61,855 nt of DNA, taken from Butyrivibrio sp. AC2005 (GTDB lineage Bacteria > Bacillota > Clostridia > Lachnospirales > Lachnospiraceae). The DNA is taken from the NCBI RefSeq assembly GCF_000424145.1, contig NZ_KE384139.1:57298-119152 (forward strand), given 5' to 3'. Made by a program: the position numbers and the translations under genes. Under the pieces are notes generated by a model. The model did not search any database. It saw only the letters and a list, made by a program, of their open reading frames with translations, and was not told where the DNA came from. Shown piece by piece: positions 33,298-41,409 of this stretch; the first letter of the stretch is position 1; each line of letters begins with the position of its first letter.

Positions 33298-35250
33298 TTA
33301 GTATAAATAAACCGGAGTGAGGGTTATTTTCTCTCCTGTATCATTGATTTTATATAATTTCCAAAATTCAAATTCTTCACCGTTTTCCATAAATCCGGAG
33401 AAGGCATTCTTATCCAAAAGCTCTGCTGATTCCGCAAAGAAATATTCAGCATGGCTTTTTCTTATCTTATCAGTGATGGATAGCGCATCATCAGCCTCAG
33501 TAAGTGTATCATAAACAGCAGGGATAGGGGATACTTCTTTACTTATGTAGGTATCGTGCACCCAATGTCCTATATTGCCGCTTCTTAAGTTCAACACCCT
33601 ATGCCCCCAGAGCACTCTGTGGCCATATAGAGCCTCAACAAAACGCTGTCCGCCATCATCTACCATCTCTTCATTGTAGGCCGCTTTTTCATCCAGATTA
33701 TCGTGATAGCCGATAAGAGCCTTATGGATGCCAACATAATCACTATTTGCCAGAACAAATAGGGTTATTCCAAGATAAACGATGTTCCTTTTATTCTTCC
33801 AGTAATTATCATTATCAGGGTCTCCTGCCTCCTCTATCGCTCTGTTGCTGCATGCATAGGCAAGGGCAATACCAATCAGCAGATACATTCCCCCCATGGT
33901 AAAGGGTGCACCGTATCTTGCAATTGAATTAGTCATTGCAAAGGCATCGAGGTACTGGTCCTCAGCCTGAAAAAGCGAGATGTGTGCTACAAAAATTATT
34001 CCATAAGAAACGATTCCCGAAATAATGAAAAACCAAAGAATGCTCCTACTTTCCTTATAATGAATAATATCCGTTTTTATCATCACAGCTATCGCCGCAA
34101 ATATCAGGATTATCATGACTCCTATAGGAATATCAAGAGTAACATTGTGATCAGCATGCATGGGCATTGTCCACAGTCCAAGGAAAAAATACCAGGCCTT
34201 ATCCCCTGCATTTGCGGGCACTACGTAGGAACCTGTTGCCATTTTTATACCAAGTCCCGTAGCCTTGGCTACTCTCCTGTTAACAAAGCAGAAAACAAGC
34301 CAGCTTCCATAGGCTGCCGCAGCAAATAGTACTGATAAGATGATTCCCTTATATGAAGCAATTTTACTCCGTCTACCTAAATTCAACATAAAATAAAAGA
34401 TAAGAGCGAAAATTGCCCACTCGAATCCAACAGACTTTGTAAGCAGAAGAACCGCTGTATAAAGTGCAATCCTTCCATAGTAGAATAATTCGCGATGTCC
34501 GTCCCTGTCCCAGATTGCATACAAAAGAGCACCATAGACAATTCCCATTGTTATGTCAGCAGGTGTTCCATAGAATATTATTCCGTTTATTATCCCTGGA
34601 AGCATGAATGCCAAAACTGTGGCAGGAGCAGAAAACTTACTGCCAACATGCTTAATAAGCGGCATAAGAAAAACGCCGTTTAGCGCATAGTATCCGGCAA
34701 ACTGTAGTCCCTCTATGTATTTTGAAGGGCTGAATATCAGAAATATCCATTTAAAAATTGACGTTCCCGGAGGATAATCTCCAAACTCAGGAGATACATT
34801 CCCATATTTCCCTGGGAAGCCATTCATATAATAGAGCTGTTTAGCATCAGATGACCAGAAATTTATATCATCCCACCAGGTAGCTATCTGATCCTTAGTT
34901 AGGAAGGTTACCATGGCAAGAATAAATATAAACGCGAAAACTTCGGGCTGTATAAATGCCCGAAGACTTCTTTTTAAAATATGTCTGTTGTGATTTATTC
35001 TTATTATCTTCTGCCTGCCGCTGATGGTTTTCTTTGCAATGACATCAGCAATCAGAAGTCCTGCAAAGGCACAGATTACCAGGATAGATCCGAGGTAAAC
35101 AAGCTTCATACCTCTGAAAAATGCCAGTACATACAGAGCAAGAATCTGAATCGCGCCTGTTACGGCTATTGTGTCGCATATGCTTTCCCTGAATTTAACT
35201 GACAGCAGGGTTGCTGTTATAAAAAATGATATTGGTATTAAAAACCACAT
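33298..35250 (-). CDS. Large membrane protein, putative GT-C-type glycosyltransferase
   Basis: Protein of about 650 residues with 11 or more transmembrane helices. A loop after the third or fourth helix holds WWDDINFWSSDAKQLYYMNG and FGDYPPGTSIFKW, the kind of paired acidic motif seen in GT-C enzymes that use lipid-linked sugars. A soluble C-terminal region of about 120 residues follows. It is coupled to the GT2-GtrA gene, so the two probably decorate a surface glycan. The open frame begins at 35295 inside a dispersed repeat; I prefer the ATG at 35250, where the first helix starts, but its GGAG is 12 bases away and the start is uncertain. Confidence 0.7.
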   Translation of the reverse strand: MWFLIPISFFITATLLSVKFRESICDTIAVTGAIQILALYVLAFFRGMKLVYLGSILVICAFAGLLIADVIAKKTISGRQKIIRINHNRHILKRSLRAFIQPEVFAFIFILAMVTFLTKDQIATWWDDINFWSSDAKQLYYMNGFPGKYGNVSPEFGDYPPGTSIFKWIFLIFSPSKYIEGLQFAGYYALNGVFLMPLIKHVGSKFSAPATVLAFMLPGIINGIIFYGTPADITMGIVYGALLYAIWDRDGHRELFYYGRIALYTAVLLLTKSVGFEWAIFALIFYFMLNLGRRSKIASYKGIILSVLFAAAAYGSWLVFCFVNRRVAKATGLGIKMATGSYVVPANAGDKAWYFFLGLWTMPMHADHNVTLDIPIGVMIILIFAAIAVMIKTDIIHYKESRSILWFFIISGIVSYGIIFVAHISLFQAEDQYLDAFAMTNSIARYGAPFTMGGMYLLIGIALAYACSNRAIEEAGDPDNDNYWKNKRNIVYLGITLFVLANSDYVGIHKALIGYHDNLDEKAAYNEEMVDDGGQRFVEALYGHRVLWGHRVLNLRSGNIGHWVHDTYISKEVSPIPAVYDTLTEADDALSITDKIRKSHAEYFFAESAELLDKNAFSGFMENGEEFEFWKLYKINDTGEKITLTPVYLY

Positions 35251-35287
35251 GTTGTTAGTGTTCTCCGGTAATTCTAATTGTCTTGTT

Positions 35288-35332
35288 CCCCTCATCCGGC
35301 GCTTCGCGCCACCTTCCCCCCAAGGGGAAGGC
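35288..35332 (-). repeat. Dispersed palindromic element, short form (copy 4)
   Basis: Minus strand: CCTTCCCCTTGGGGGGAAGG, then GGCGC-GAA-GCGCC, then GGATGAGGGG. The second stem differs from copies 1-3 on both sides, keeping pairing. It lies between the HerA-like gene and the 33298 membrane protein, directly before the latter. Confidence 0.85.
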
Positions 35333-35357
35333 TTTTATTTTGACTTCAGCAGGGTTT

Positions 35358-36959
35358 TCACAGTTTAAATAGCGTCCCGATAAGGCCGCGACCGAGGCTG
35401 GCGCCAATGTTTCCGCCAAGTGTTTTTCCAAACTTGCCAAAGCCCTTGCCTGCTGCCTTGCCGACTTCTCGGCCAACTGTTCCGCTGACTGTGGACGCTA
35501 CTGACTTGGCTGCACGTTTCTTGGCAGCTTCTTCCTGCTGTTTCTTACGTTCCTCAGCCCTTATCTTAGCGGCAGCTTCTCTCTCCTCTGCCTTTTTGGC
35601 AGCTGCTTCTTCCTTTATTCTGGCTTTCTCAGCTTCAGCTTCTGCCTTTGCCTTTGCAGCTTCCTCAGCATCAAGGACTCCCTTCCGCTGAAGCATCTCA
35701 TAGGCAGAATCAGAATCCACTGAGTTAGCGTATTTACTGTAAAGGATACTACCCTTAATGGCATTATCTCTTGCTGCATCATCTACTCCGCCAATCTTAC
35801 TCATAGGAGGAAGGATAAAAGCCCTGCGCACGATGCCGGGAGTTCCGTTTTCATCAAGGAAGGAAACAACAGCTTCTCCTGTTCCAAGCTCCATAATCGC
35901 ATCATATGTCTTAAATTCCGGATTCTCCCTAAAGGAATCAGATGCTGCCTTAACTGCCTTCTGATCAGCAGGTGTGTAGGCATGAAGAGCATGCTGAATC
36001 TTATTTCCAAGCTGCGCAAGCACTCCGTCCGGAATGTCCCTTGGATTCTGAGTCACAAAGTAAACGCCCACGCCCTTGGAGCGAATAAGCTTAACCACCT
36101 GTTCAATTTTATCAAGAAGTGCCTTGGAAGTATCCTTGAAAAGAAGATGCGCCTCATCAAAGAAAAATACCATCTTAGGCTTTTCCATATCTCCCACTTC
36201 CGGTAATGTCTCGAATAGCTCCGAGAGCATCCACAACAGAAAGGTTGAGTACAAAACACCATTATTGATAAGGCTCTCAGAATCAAGAATATTGATCATG
36301 CCGCGCCCGTTTGTATCAGTAGTAAACCAGTCCGTGAGATTAAGCGCAGGCTCGCCAAAGAAAACCTCGCCTCCCTGTGTTTCAAGAGAAACCACACTTC
36401 TTAAAATAGCACTGATAGACTGGGGACTCATTTTGCCGTAATCAGCTGCATAGTCCTTGTTATTTTCAGAAAGCTCGTTCAAAAGGGCCTTTAAGTCCTT
36501 AGTATCGAACAGAAACCATCCATTGTCATCAGCTATCTTAAATGCAATTGTAAGGATATCACTTTGAAGATCGTTAAGTCCCAGAATGCGCGAAAGAAGA
36601 ATGGGCCCCATCTCGGAGATAGTTGTTCTGAGCTGAATTCCCTTTTCTCCAAATAAATCCCAAAAAGTTACAGGATATTTTTTATATTCATAGCCTGTCC
36701 CGGATAATGAAAAGCGTTCTATCCTCTCCTCCATTCCTGAGCCTTCCTGTATCATGCCAGCAAGGTCACCCTTTACATCAGCAAGAAAAACCGGAACGCC
36801 CATATCTGAGAAGGATTCCGCAAGAACTTTTAATGTAACTGTTTTTCCTGAACCGGTAGCTCCGGCAATAAGTCCGTGTCTGTTTGCCATTTTAGGCAAA
36901 AGGCTTAGGGCCTCCCCATTATCAGCCGTAGCAACCCACACTTTTCCCTCTTTAACCAT
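35358..36959 (-). CDS. HerA-like ATPase (DUF853 family)
   Basis: ATPase of 533 residues. Walker A GATGSGKTVTLK near residue 36, LADVKGD, Walker B MVFFFDEAHLLF near 270, and the sensor region YFVTQNPRDIPD are those of HerA/DUF853 hexameric motor proteins. The C-terminus is a highly charged Ala/Glu/Lys coiled coil (about 440-490) and then a Gly-rich amphipathic end (VGREVGKAAGKGFGKFGK). The family is related to DNA-pumping HerA and FtsK, but the role in bacteria is poorly known. It starts 25 bases after two Nif11-like small genes on the same strand, indicating one operon. Confidence 0.9.
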   Translation of the reverse strand: MVKEGKVWVATADNGEALSLLPKMANRHGLIAGATGSGKTVTLKVLAESFSDMGVPVFLADVKGDLAGMIQEGSGMEERIERFSLSGTGYEYKKYPVTFWDLFGEKGIQLRTTISEMGPILLSRILGLNDLQSDILTIAFKIADDNGWFLFDTKDLKALLNELSENNKDYAADYGKMSPQSISAILRSVVSLETQGGEVFFGEPALNLTDWFTTDTNGRGMINILDSESLINNGVLYSTFLLWMLSELFETLPEVGDMEKPKMVFFFDEAHLLFKDTSKALLDKIEQVVKLIRSKGVGVYFVTQNPRDIPDGVLAQLGNKIQHALHAYTPADQKAVKAASDSFRENPEFKTYDAIMELGTGEAVVSFLDENGTPGIVRRAFILPPMSKIGGVDDAARDNAIKGSILYSKYANSVDSDSAYEMLQRKGVLDAEEAAKAKAEAEAEKARIKEEAAAKKAEEREAAAKIRAEERKKQQEEAAKKRAAKSVASTVSGTVGREVGKAAGKGFGKFGKTLGGNIGASLGRGLIGTLFKL

Positions 36960-36984
36960 TTTTCATACCCTCCTAATTATATTT

Positions 36985-37272
36985 TCAGAATTCGTCTACA
37001 ACACCTTCCATGAAAAAATCCTTGTAATAGGTCTTATAATCAGCATCTATCTTCCTGCACTCATCAATATATGCCTGTTTAACCTCATCTGCACTAAGCT
37101 CATAGCCATGGTTGGCCGCAAACTCAACCATTCCTTCAAGAATCAGAGCATTCCTCTTATCATTAAGCTCTTCGGTAAGACTTGCTACCTCTGTATCAAT
37201 AGAATGAAGCTTCGCACCAAAATCTGCACGTAGATCAGGATCCTGTTTTAATTTCTTAAAAAAATTATCCAT
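36985..37272 (-). CDS. Nif11-leader-like small protein A
   Basis: Protein of 95 residues, acidic and helical. It opens MDNFFKKLKQDPDLRADF and later has MVEFAANHGYELSADEV, the pattern of Nif11/NHLP leader domains (F..L..D..L...; FA...GYE.S.EE). It lacks a Gly-Gly or Cys-rich core, so it may be a leader-like domain used for another purpose. It is clearly paralogous to the 37296 gene and lies between that and the HerA-like ATPase. GGAGG precedes the ATG. Confidence 0.7.
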   Translation of the reverse strand: MDNFFKKLKQDPDLRADFGAKLHSIDTEVASLTEELNDKRNALILEGMVEFAANHGYELSADEVKQAYIDECRKIDADYKTYYKDFFMEGVVDEF

Positions 37273-37295
37273 GAAAAAACCTCCGAAAAAATGAT

Positions 37296-37577
37296 TTACG
37301 AAAACAGCATCTTCAAAGCACTCTCATACTCTCCAACCTGGCTTTTATGAACAGAATCACATATTTCTCTGCATTTCTTTCTGGATTCTTCGGAGTCAGA
37401 TATCTCTATCCCATGTTCCTTTGCAAAGTCATTTATCGCCCCAATAACAAGCTTGTCACGACTATGGTTGTACTCATTTATAATTTCATTCATCTCATCA
37501 GTTTTACCGGCAAGATAATCTCTTAACTCGCTTCTGAACTCTGTATCGTCTTTCAGCTTTTCAAAGAATTTGTTCAT
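37296..37577 (-). CDS. Nif11-leader-like small protein B
   Basis: Protein of 93 residues. MNKFFEKLKDDTEFRSELRD and INDFAKEHGIEISDSEE align with protein A over most of the length. It has two cysteines (KKCREICDS) but no recognisable leader cleavage site or core peptide. GGAGGGGC stands before the ATG. First gene of the run B, A, HerA-like ATPase, with gaps of 23 and 25 bases. Confidence 0.7.
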   Translation of the reverse strand: MNKFFEKLKDDTEFRSELRDYLAGKTDEMNEIINEYNHSRDKLVIGAINDFAKEHGIEISDSEESRKKCREICDSVHKSQVGEYESALKMLFS

Positions 37578-37723
37578 TCAAATGCCCCTCCTGACACATG
37601 AAAATACAAAATAGAAAATCTACATCTATTTTAACTACAATTACAGCTCAAAACAACAAACATAAAAAGATATAATATTCTTTTTATATTTGAAATATCT
37701 GAGTCTTTTCAGAAGAGTCAAAG

Positions 37724-39295
37724 TTATTCCTCTGCACCGCCACCGGCAAGCGTAAGCTTACCATCCATGAAAACGCTGAGTGTATCCTGCTTCACATCAT
37801 GTGCTTCATTATCCTCATCAACAAGCACTCGTATGCCATCCGTTCCTGTGGGGATGTAATAAGGAGCGTTATCTTCATCATCCGCAGCCTCATCCCAGGA
37901 ATATTCCAACGCAGCAGGAGCCGTATCACCCTTTTTTATCTTGCCATTTTCAAGCAGGTAAGTATTCATTACTGCATTTTCATACTCATAATGTGCATCA
38001 AGGATTAGATTCTTATGATCCTTATGGATAAGGAAAAAGTAATAGTCACTTGCTTCATTCTCCTTGTACCTCTGATAGTCATCTTCATAACTGATCATAA
38101 ATCCATCAAGATAATAGTTTTCAATTTCCGGATTATAATCATATATGGTCGCTGCTTTTATGGTATTCTCTTCTCCGTCATCGTCTTCGTCAAAGTAAGT
38201 ATTATCTCCTTCCGGCATCTGCATTATCCATTCATCCGGAACGTCCTTTGCAAACTCCTCCTTAAAAATCTTACCTTCCGTATCCTCTGAAAAGAATACA
38301 GTATTTGAAATAACAAATGGAGAAAATACAGATGAATCAAGCCAGAAGGTTATTCCCTGGGGATCAAGTGTCCATGAGCATTCAACACATTCCATACAGG
38401 TTTTGATAATGTCTTTTACCTTTTCCTTATCAATATCTGAGGTCTCTCCCATATAGTCAGTCATCACTTCATCAACATTCTTCTTAACCTTTTCTGATAG
38501 AAGGTCATAAAAAGCATCCTCATCAGCAACAATATCGGTCAGCTTAATTTCTTTTCCGCTATCCACATAATATGAATGTGCTATATAAGACACTCCATTA
38601 AAATCAAAGGAACCTTCATTGGTACATTCGTTGACAAAACTGAGGTACTTGCTGTCAGCTCTTCTAAGGTAAGTATACCAACTGCTATCAAAGGTATACT
38701 CATCATTCTCCTGTGCCTCTTCTTTGGAAATTGTGTAAGAATCATATTCATGTGCCGCAATATCATCTCTTGCCTCATTCAGACTTTCTGCAAGAGCACT
38801 ATGAGATGCTGCATACTCTTTTTCAAGGGAAAGATAGCTGTAATAATGTTTTATGTATGGTATGTTTTTCGCATTCCATTCATTTTTATTTACCCTGTGG
38901 AGAAGTAATATTGGTGCTCCAGCATCAGCCTCTGATAGTGCTGTACTATCCTCGACAATTTCTAAAGAACCCTCAGCGTTTTCAGACACTTCCTCTGCCA
39001 CTTCTGAACTTTCGGATGAAGATTCAGATATTTTATAATCATCCGCCTCATCCTCAGAAAGATTTTCAGAAGAATTAGCGGCACTATTTTTCTCAGTATC
39101 AGCTGTGCTGTTTTCCACAGATTCAGTCCCAGTACTTTTCGCCGGTTCTTCCGATGCTTCTTCCGCTACTTCGTCAAGCGTGCTACTTTGCACAGATACT
39201 TCCTTTTCTTTACCTTCCGCAACCTGACCACAGCCGGAAAGTGAACAGCCTATCATTGCAGATACAAGAATTAAAGACAATGTTTTAGATTTCAT
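37724..39295 (-). CDS. Lipoprotein with RsiV/PdaC-type DUF3298 domain
   Basis: Protein of 523 residues. A lipoprotein signal (MKSKTLSLILVSAMIGCSLS, lipobox LSGCG) is followed by a long acidic Ser/Glu spacer (about 30-115) and then a DUF4163/DUF3298 fold: YDSYTISKEEAQEND, FNGVSYIAHSYYVDSGKEI and IKLTDIVADEDAF. The RsiV family contains lysozyme-sensing anti-sigma factors, and PdaC is a wall deacetylase with the same domain. Here there is no anti-sigma N-terminus, no catalytic deacetylase domain, and no sigma gene next to it, so a binding role at the wall is the safest reading. Confidence 0.75.
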   Translation of the reverse strand: MKSKTLSLILVSAMIGCSLSGCGQVAEGKEKEVSVQSSTLDEVAEEASEEPAKSTGTESVENSTADTEKNSAANSSENLSEDEADDYKISESSSESSEVAEEVSENAEGSLEIVEDSTALSEADAGAPILLLHRVNKNEWNAKNIPYIKHYYSYLSLEKEYAASHSALAESLNEARDDIAAHEYDSYTISKEEAQENDEYTFDSSWYTYLRRADSKYLSFVNECTNEGSFDFNGVSYIAHSYYVDSGKEIKLTDIVADEDAFYDLLSEKVKKNVDEVMTDYMGETSDIDKEKVKDIIKTCMECVECSWTLDPQGITFWLDSSVFSPFVISNTVFFSEDTEGKIFKEEFAKDVPDEWIMQMPEGDNTYFDEDDDGEENTIKAATIYDYNPEIENYYLDGFMISYEDDYQRYKENEASDYYFFLIHKDHKNLILDAHYEYENAVMNTYLLENGKIKKGDTAPAALEYSWDEAADDEDNAPYYIPTGTDGIRVLVDEDNEAHDVKQDTLSVFMDGKLTLAGGGAEE

Positions 39296-39340
39296 TTGAT
39301 TCCCCTCTTTAACCTAAATGATTTCATCATTTTCCATATA

Positions 39341-39361
39341 ATTATAATCGTTTTCACGATT
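39341..39361 (-). promoter_or_regulatory. Dyad over the -10 of the RsiV-like lipoprotein gene
   Basis: AATCGT-TTTC-ACGATT (39346-39361) is a perfect 6+6 dyad. It touches a TATAAT hexamer on the minus strand (39346-39341). The matching -35 is weak. Position suggests an operator. Confidence 0.4.
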
Positions 39362-40021
39362 GATTTTAACCCTGTCTTCGGTACCCTAATATAAAATAAT
39401 TATTAAATTGTCATGGTTGCATGCTTGCTCGCAGCCATCCTTTCTCTATTCTTATAATTATCTTCTAATCTCAATCAATATTGCATATTTCTTTTGCAGT
39501 GACGTACTCAATATTTATGGGTTAGACCAACAAATCCTTTATTGAGCTTTTAGACTGATACACTTTAGCTTGCTGAAATTATGCCTCTGCATGAGTTCAG
39601 TCATCTCGCGAACAATTCTTTATTTTGACGTAAGCAAAAATTTTGCTGTTATTCCAGCATATAAATTTTGCTAATTATTGACGTAAATGTGCAGTGTTGA
39701 AAAAAAACTATTCTATGCATTTTACGTCTATTCCCCATGATATTATCTCATTGGTATAATCCTCTAATTTGATGGTATTCCATTATTCATTATTCCTCAT
39801 CCATTGACCGAATTATCTTGGATTGCACGAACACATCACCTGAATAAGTTACGTCTATTTGCGAACAAATCAGCCTCCTGGCATAACAGACATTTTTGCG
39901 TTAGCCCAATTCTCTCTCAAAAACTTTTGCTGACGTACCCACCTTCAAAAAAGCAGGCTTCTTGCACAGACCTCTTGCGCAAAAATGCATAAATACCCAC
40001 AAAAAAGTCATAATATTCAAG

Positions 40022-40065
40022 AAAAAGCAAAGCTCCTCAGAATAAACCGAGGAGCTTTGCTTTTT
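40022..40065. terminator. Strong terminator downstream of the SGNH lipoprotein gene
   Basis: Perfect 17-base stem AAAAAGCAAAGCTCCTC / GAGGAGCTTTGCTTTTT with a 10-base loop, 70 bases after the stop codon at 40135. Flanking A and T runs make it work on both strands. Confidence 0.85.
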
Positions 40066-40134
40066 CTCTACTTTGCAGTGCAATATTTTCTTTCAAAAAC
40101 CTATGATCAATTTACATTTGTGCCATGAAGCATC

Positions 40135-41322
40135 TTACAGTGAGCTGATTATATAGTTCCATATAGCAGTAGTGGGCTTGGGATTATAATGGATTCCATC
40201 AGGTGATATCTCTATATTGTTCTGAACAAAGGAATACAGATCTATTACCCTGACACCATGAGCGCCTGCCCATGCAGTAATGTTCCGGTTAAAAGCTATC
40301 ATCTTCTCATTGGGGTAGTTTGCGGTGTCAAAATCGCCACTTAGGAATTCATCCCTTGTGGGACCAACAGTGCAGACAATTACTGTCTTCCCCTGGCTGA
40401 TAAGATTCTCATAAACCTGCTCATATAATGCAGCATCATTGTTATCATTGCAGCCAAGCCATGAAACCAGCGTATCAAATTCGTCCATACTATGGCTTCC
40501 AAGTACATCCGTCAGGTATGCACAATGACAGCCATCTCTTGCAAAAACTCTTATTCCGCCGGCATTATAATCATATATTTCCGAAGTATTTCCATCAAAC
40601 ATATCAACGGTTCGTGAATCACCTACAAAGAAGATTTTTCCCAAACCTGCGTTGCCTGACTGATTTTCATCCTGCTGATTGTTTGTCTGGTCATCATTTG
40701 TCTGTTGATCGTTTGTCTGGCTATCATTCGACTGCTGCTCATTTGCTTGCTGATCATTCGTCTGCTGGTCATTTGCTTGCTGATCATTCGTCTGCTGCTC
40801 ATTTGCCTGTTGATTGTCGGATTCGGTTGAAGTGCTATCTTTTGTATCTGCCGTATCGGACTCAGAATCCTGTACATCAGTATCTGAATCAGAACCATCA
40901 GCATTATCTGTATCAGTTAAACCATCCTCTGATGAACTATCCGGCTGCGAGTCACCTGCAGTATTCGAAATTGAAGGGCTGCTGTCGAAGTCAAAATCAG
41001 ATGAATCATCATTTGATGTATCATGCGAATAACTCGGCGTAGAAGGCATTCCCGGGTCAGGATCATAATCATAAGCATCACTTGAACTATCTCCCGATGG
41101 TCCATCATAGCTTAAGCCTGAATCATCCGCCATGCTGTCATTATCATAAGGCTCTGCACCGGAGCCGGTATCTACTGATTCATTTGCCGACTCCCCCGGA
41201 GCAGCATCCATAGTCTCATATGAAGCCGGTGTAGTATTGGTAGTAGCAGTGTTATTACCATCACTGCATCCCGCCATTATGAGACAAGCTACAGTGATAG
41301 CCGTAAGTAGTCTTTTTTTCAT
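40135..41322 (-). CDS. SGNH/GDSL-type hydrolase-like lipoprotein with Asn/Gln-rich spacer
   Basis: Lipoprotein of 395 residues. A signal peptide with lipobox IMAGCS is followed by about 220 residues of low complexity, first Ser/Asp/Pro-rich, then tandem NDQQAN/NDQQTN/NEQQSN units. The C-terminal domain (about 235-395) shows SGNH blocks: FVGDSRTVDMF, WLGCNDNND and SPDGIHYNP. It resembles surface hydrolases or acyl esterases that act on polysaccharides. The catalytic serine, asparagine and Asp-His are all visible. I chose the ATG at 41322 for the signal peptide. It follows the MATE-ATPase-HD fusion by 87 bases on the same strand. Confidence 0.82.
   Translation of the reverse strand: MKKRLLTAITVACLIMAGCSDGNNTATTNTTPASYETMDAAPGESANESVDTGSGAEPYDNDSMADDSGLSYDGPSGDSSSDAYDYDPDPGMPSTPSYSHDTSNDDSSDFDFDSSPSISNTAGDSQPDSSSEDGLTDTDNADGSDSDTDVQDSESDTADTKDSTSTESDNQQANEQQTNDQQANDQQTNDQQANEQQSNDSQTNDQQTNDDQTNNQQDENQSGNAGLGKIFFVGDSRTVDMFDGNTSEIYDYNAGGIRVFARDGCHCAYLTDVLGSHSMDEFDTLVSWLGCNDNNDAALYEQVYENLISQGKTVIVCTVGPTRDEFLSGDFDTANYPNEKMIAFNRNITAWAGAHGVRVIDLYSFVQNNIEISPDGIHYNPKPTTAIWNYIISSL
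40640..40830. repeat. In-frame tandem repeats encoding the Asn/Gln-rich spacer
   Basis: Short near-identical units (TCATTTGCCTGTTGA, TGATCATTCGTCTGCTGC types) recur with a 15-base or 30-base period. They can expand or contract in frame and so change the spacer length. Confidence 0.75.
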
Positions 41323-41409
41323 AGTATTTTTTCTCCCAAATGTTTTTTTCATACATTCATATATAATAACACTACTATCCATCTAAAAATGTGAATTTTT
41401 ATTGTCCCC

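Larger units (their letters stand above)
39296..40134. other. Gene-free stretch of 839 bases with a promoter dyad and repeated TGACGTA motifs
   Basis: No convincing gene was found. It holds a promoter-proximal dyad (39341-39361), six GACGTA/TACGTC hexamers at 39501, 39627, 39680, 39723, 39850 and 39932 (the last-but-two and last-but-one inverted), and a strong terminator near 40022-40065. Stop codons break all six frames apart from a 60-residue frame that overlaps the terminator. It may contain decayed or non-coding sequence. Confidence 0.6.

Noticed and set aside
39901..40083. 60-codon minus-strand frame in the gene-free stretch
   Set aside because: It overlaps the strong terminator of the SGNH gene and has no ribosome-binding site or recognisable sequence.
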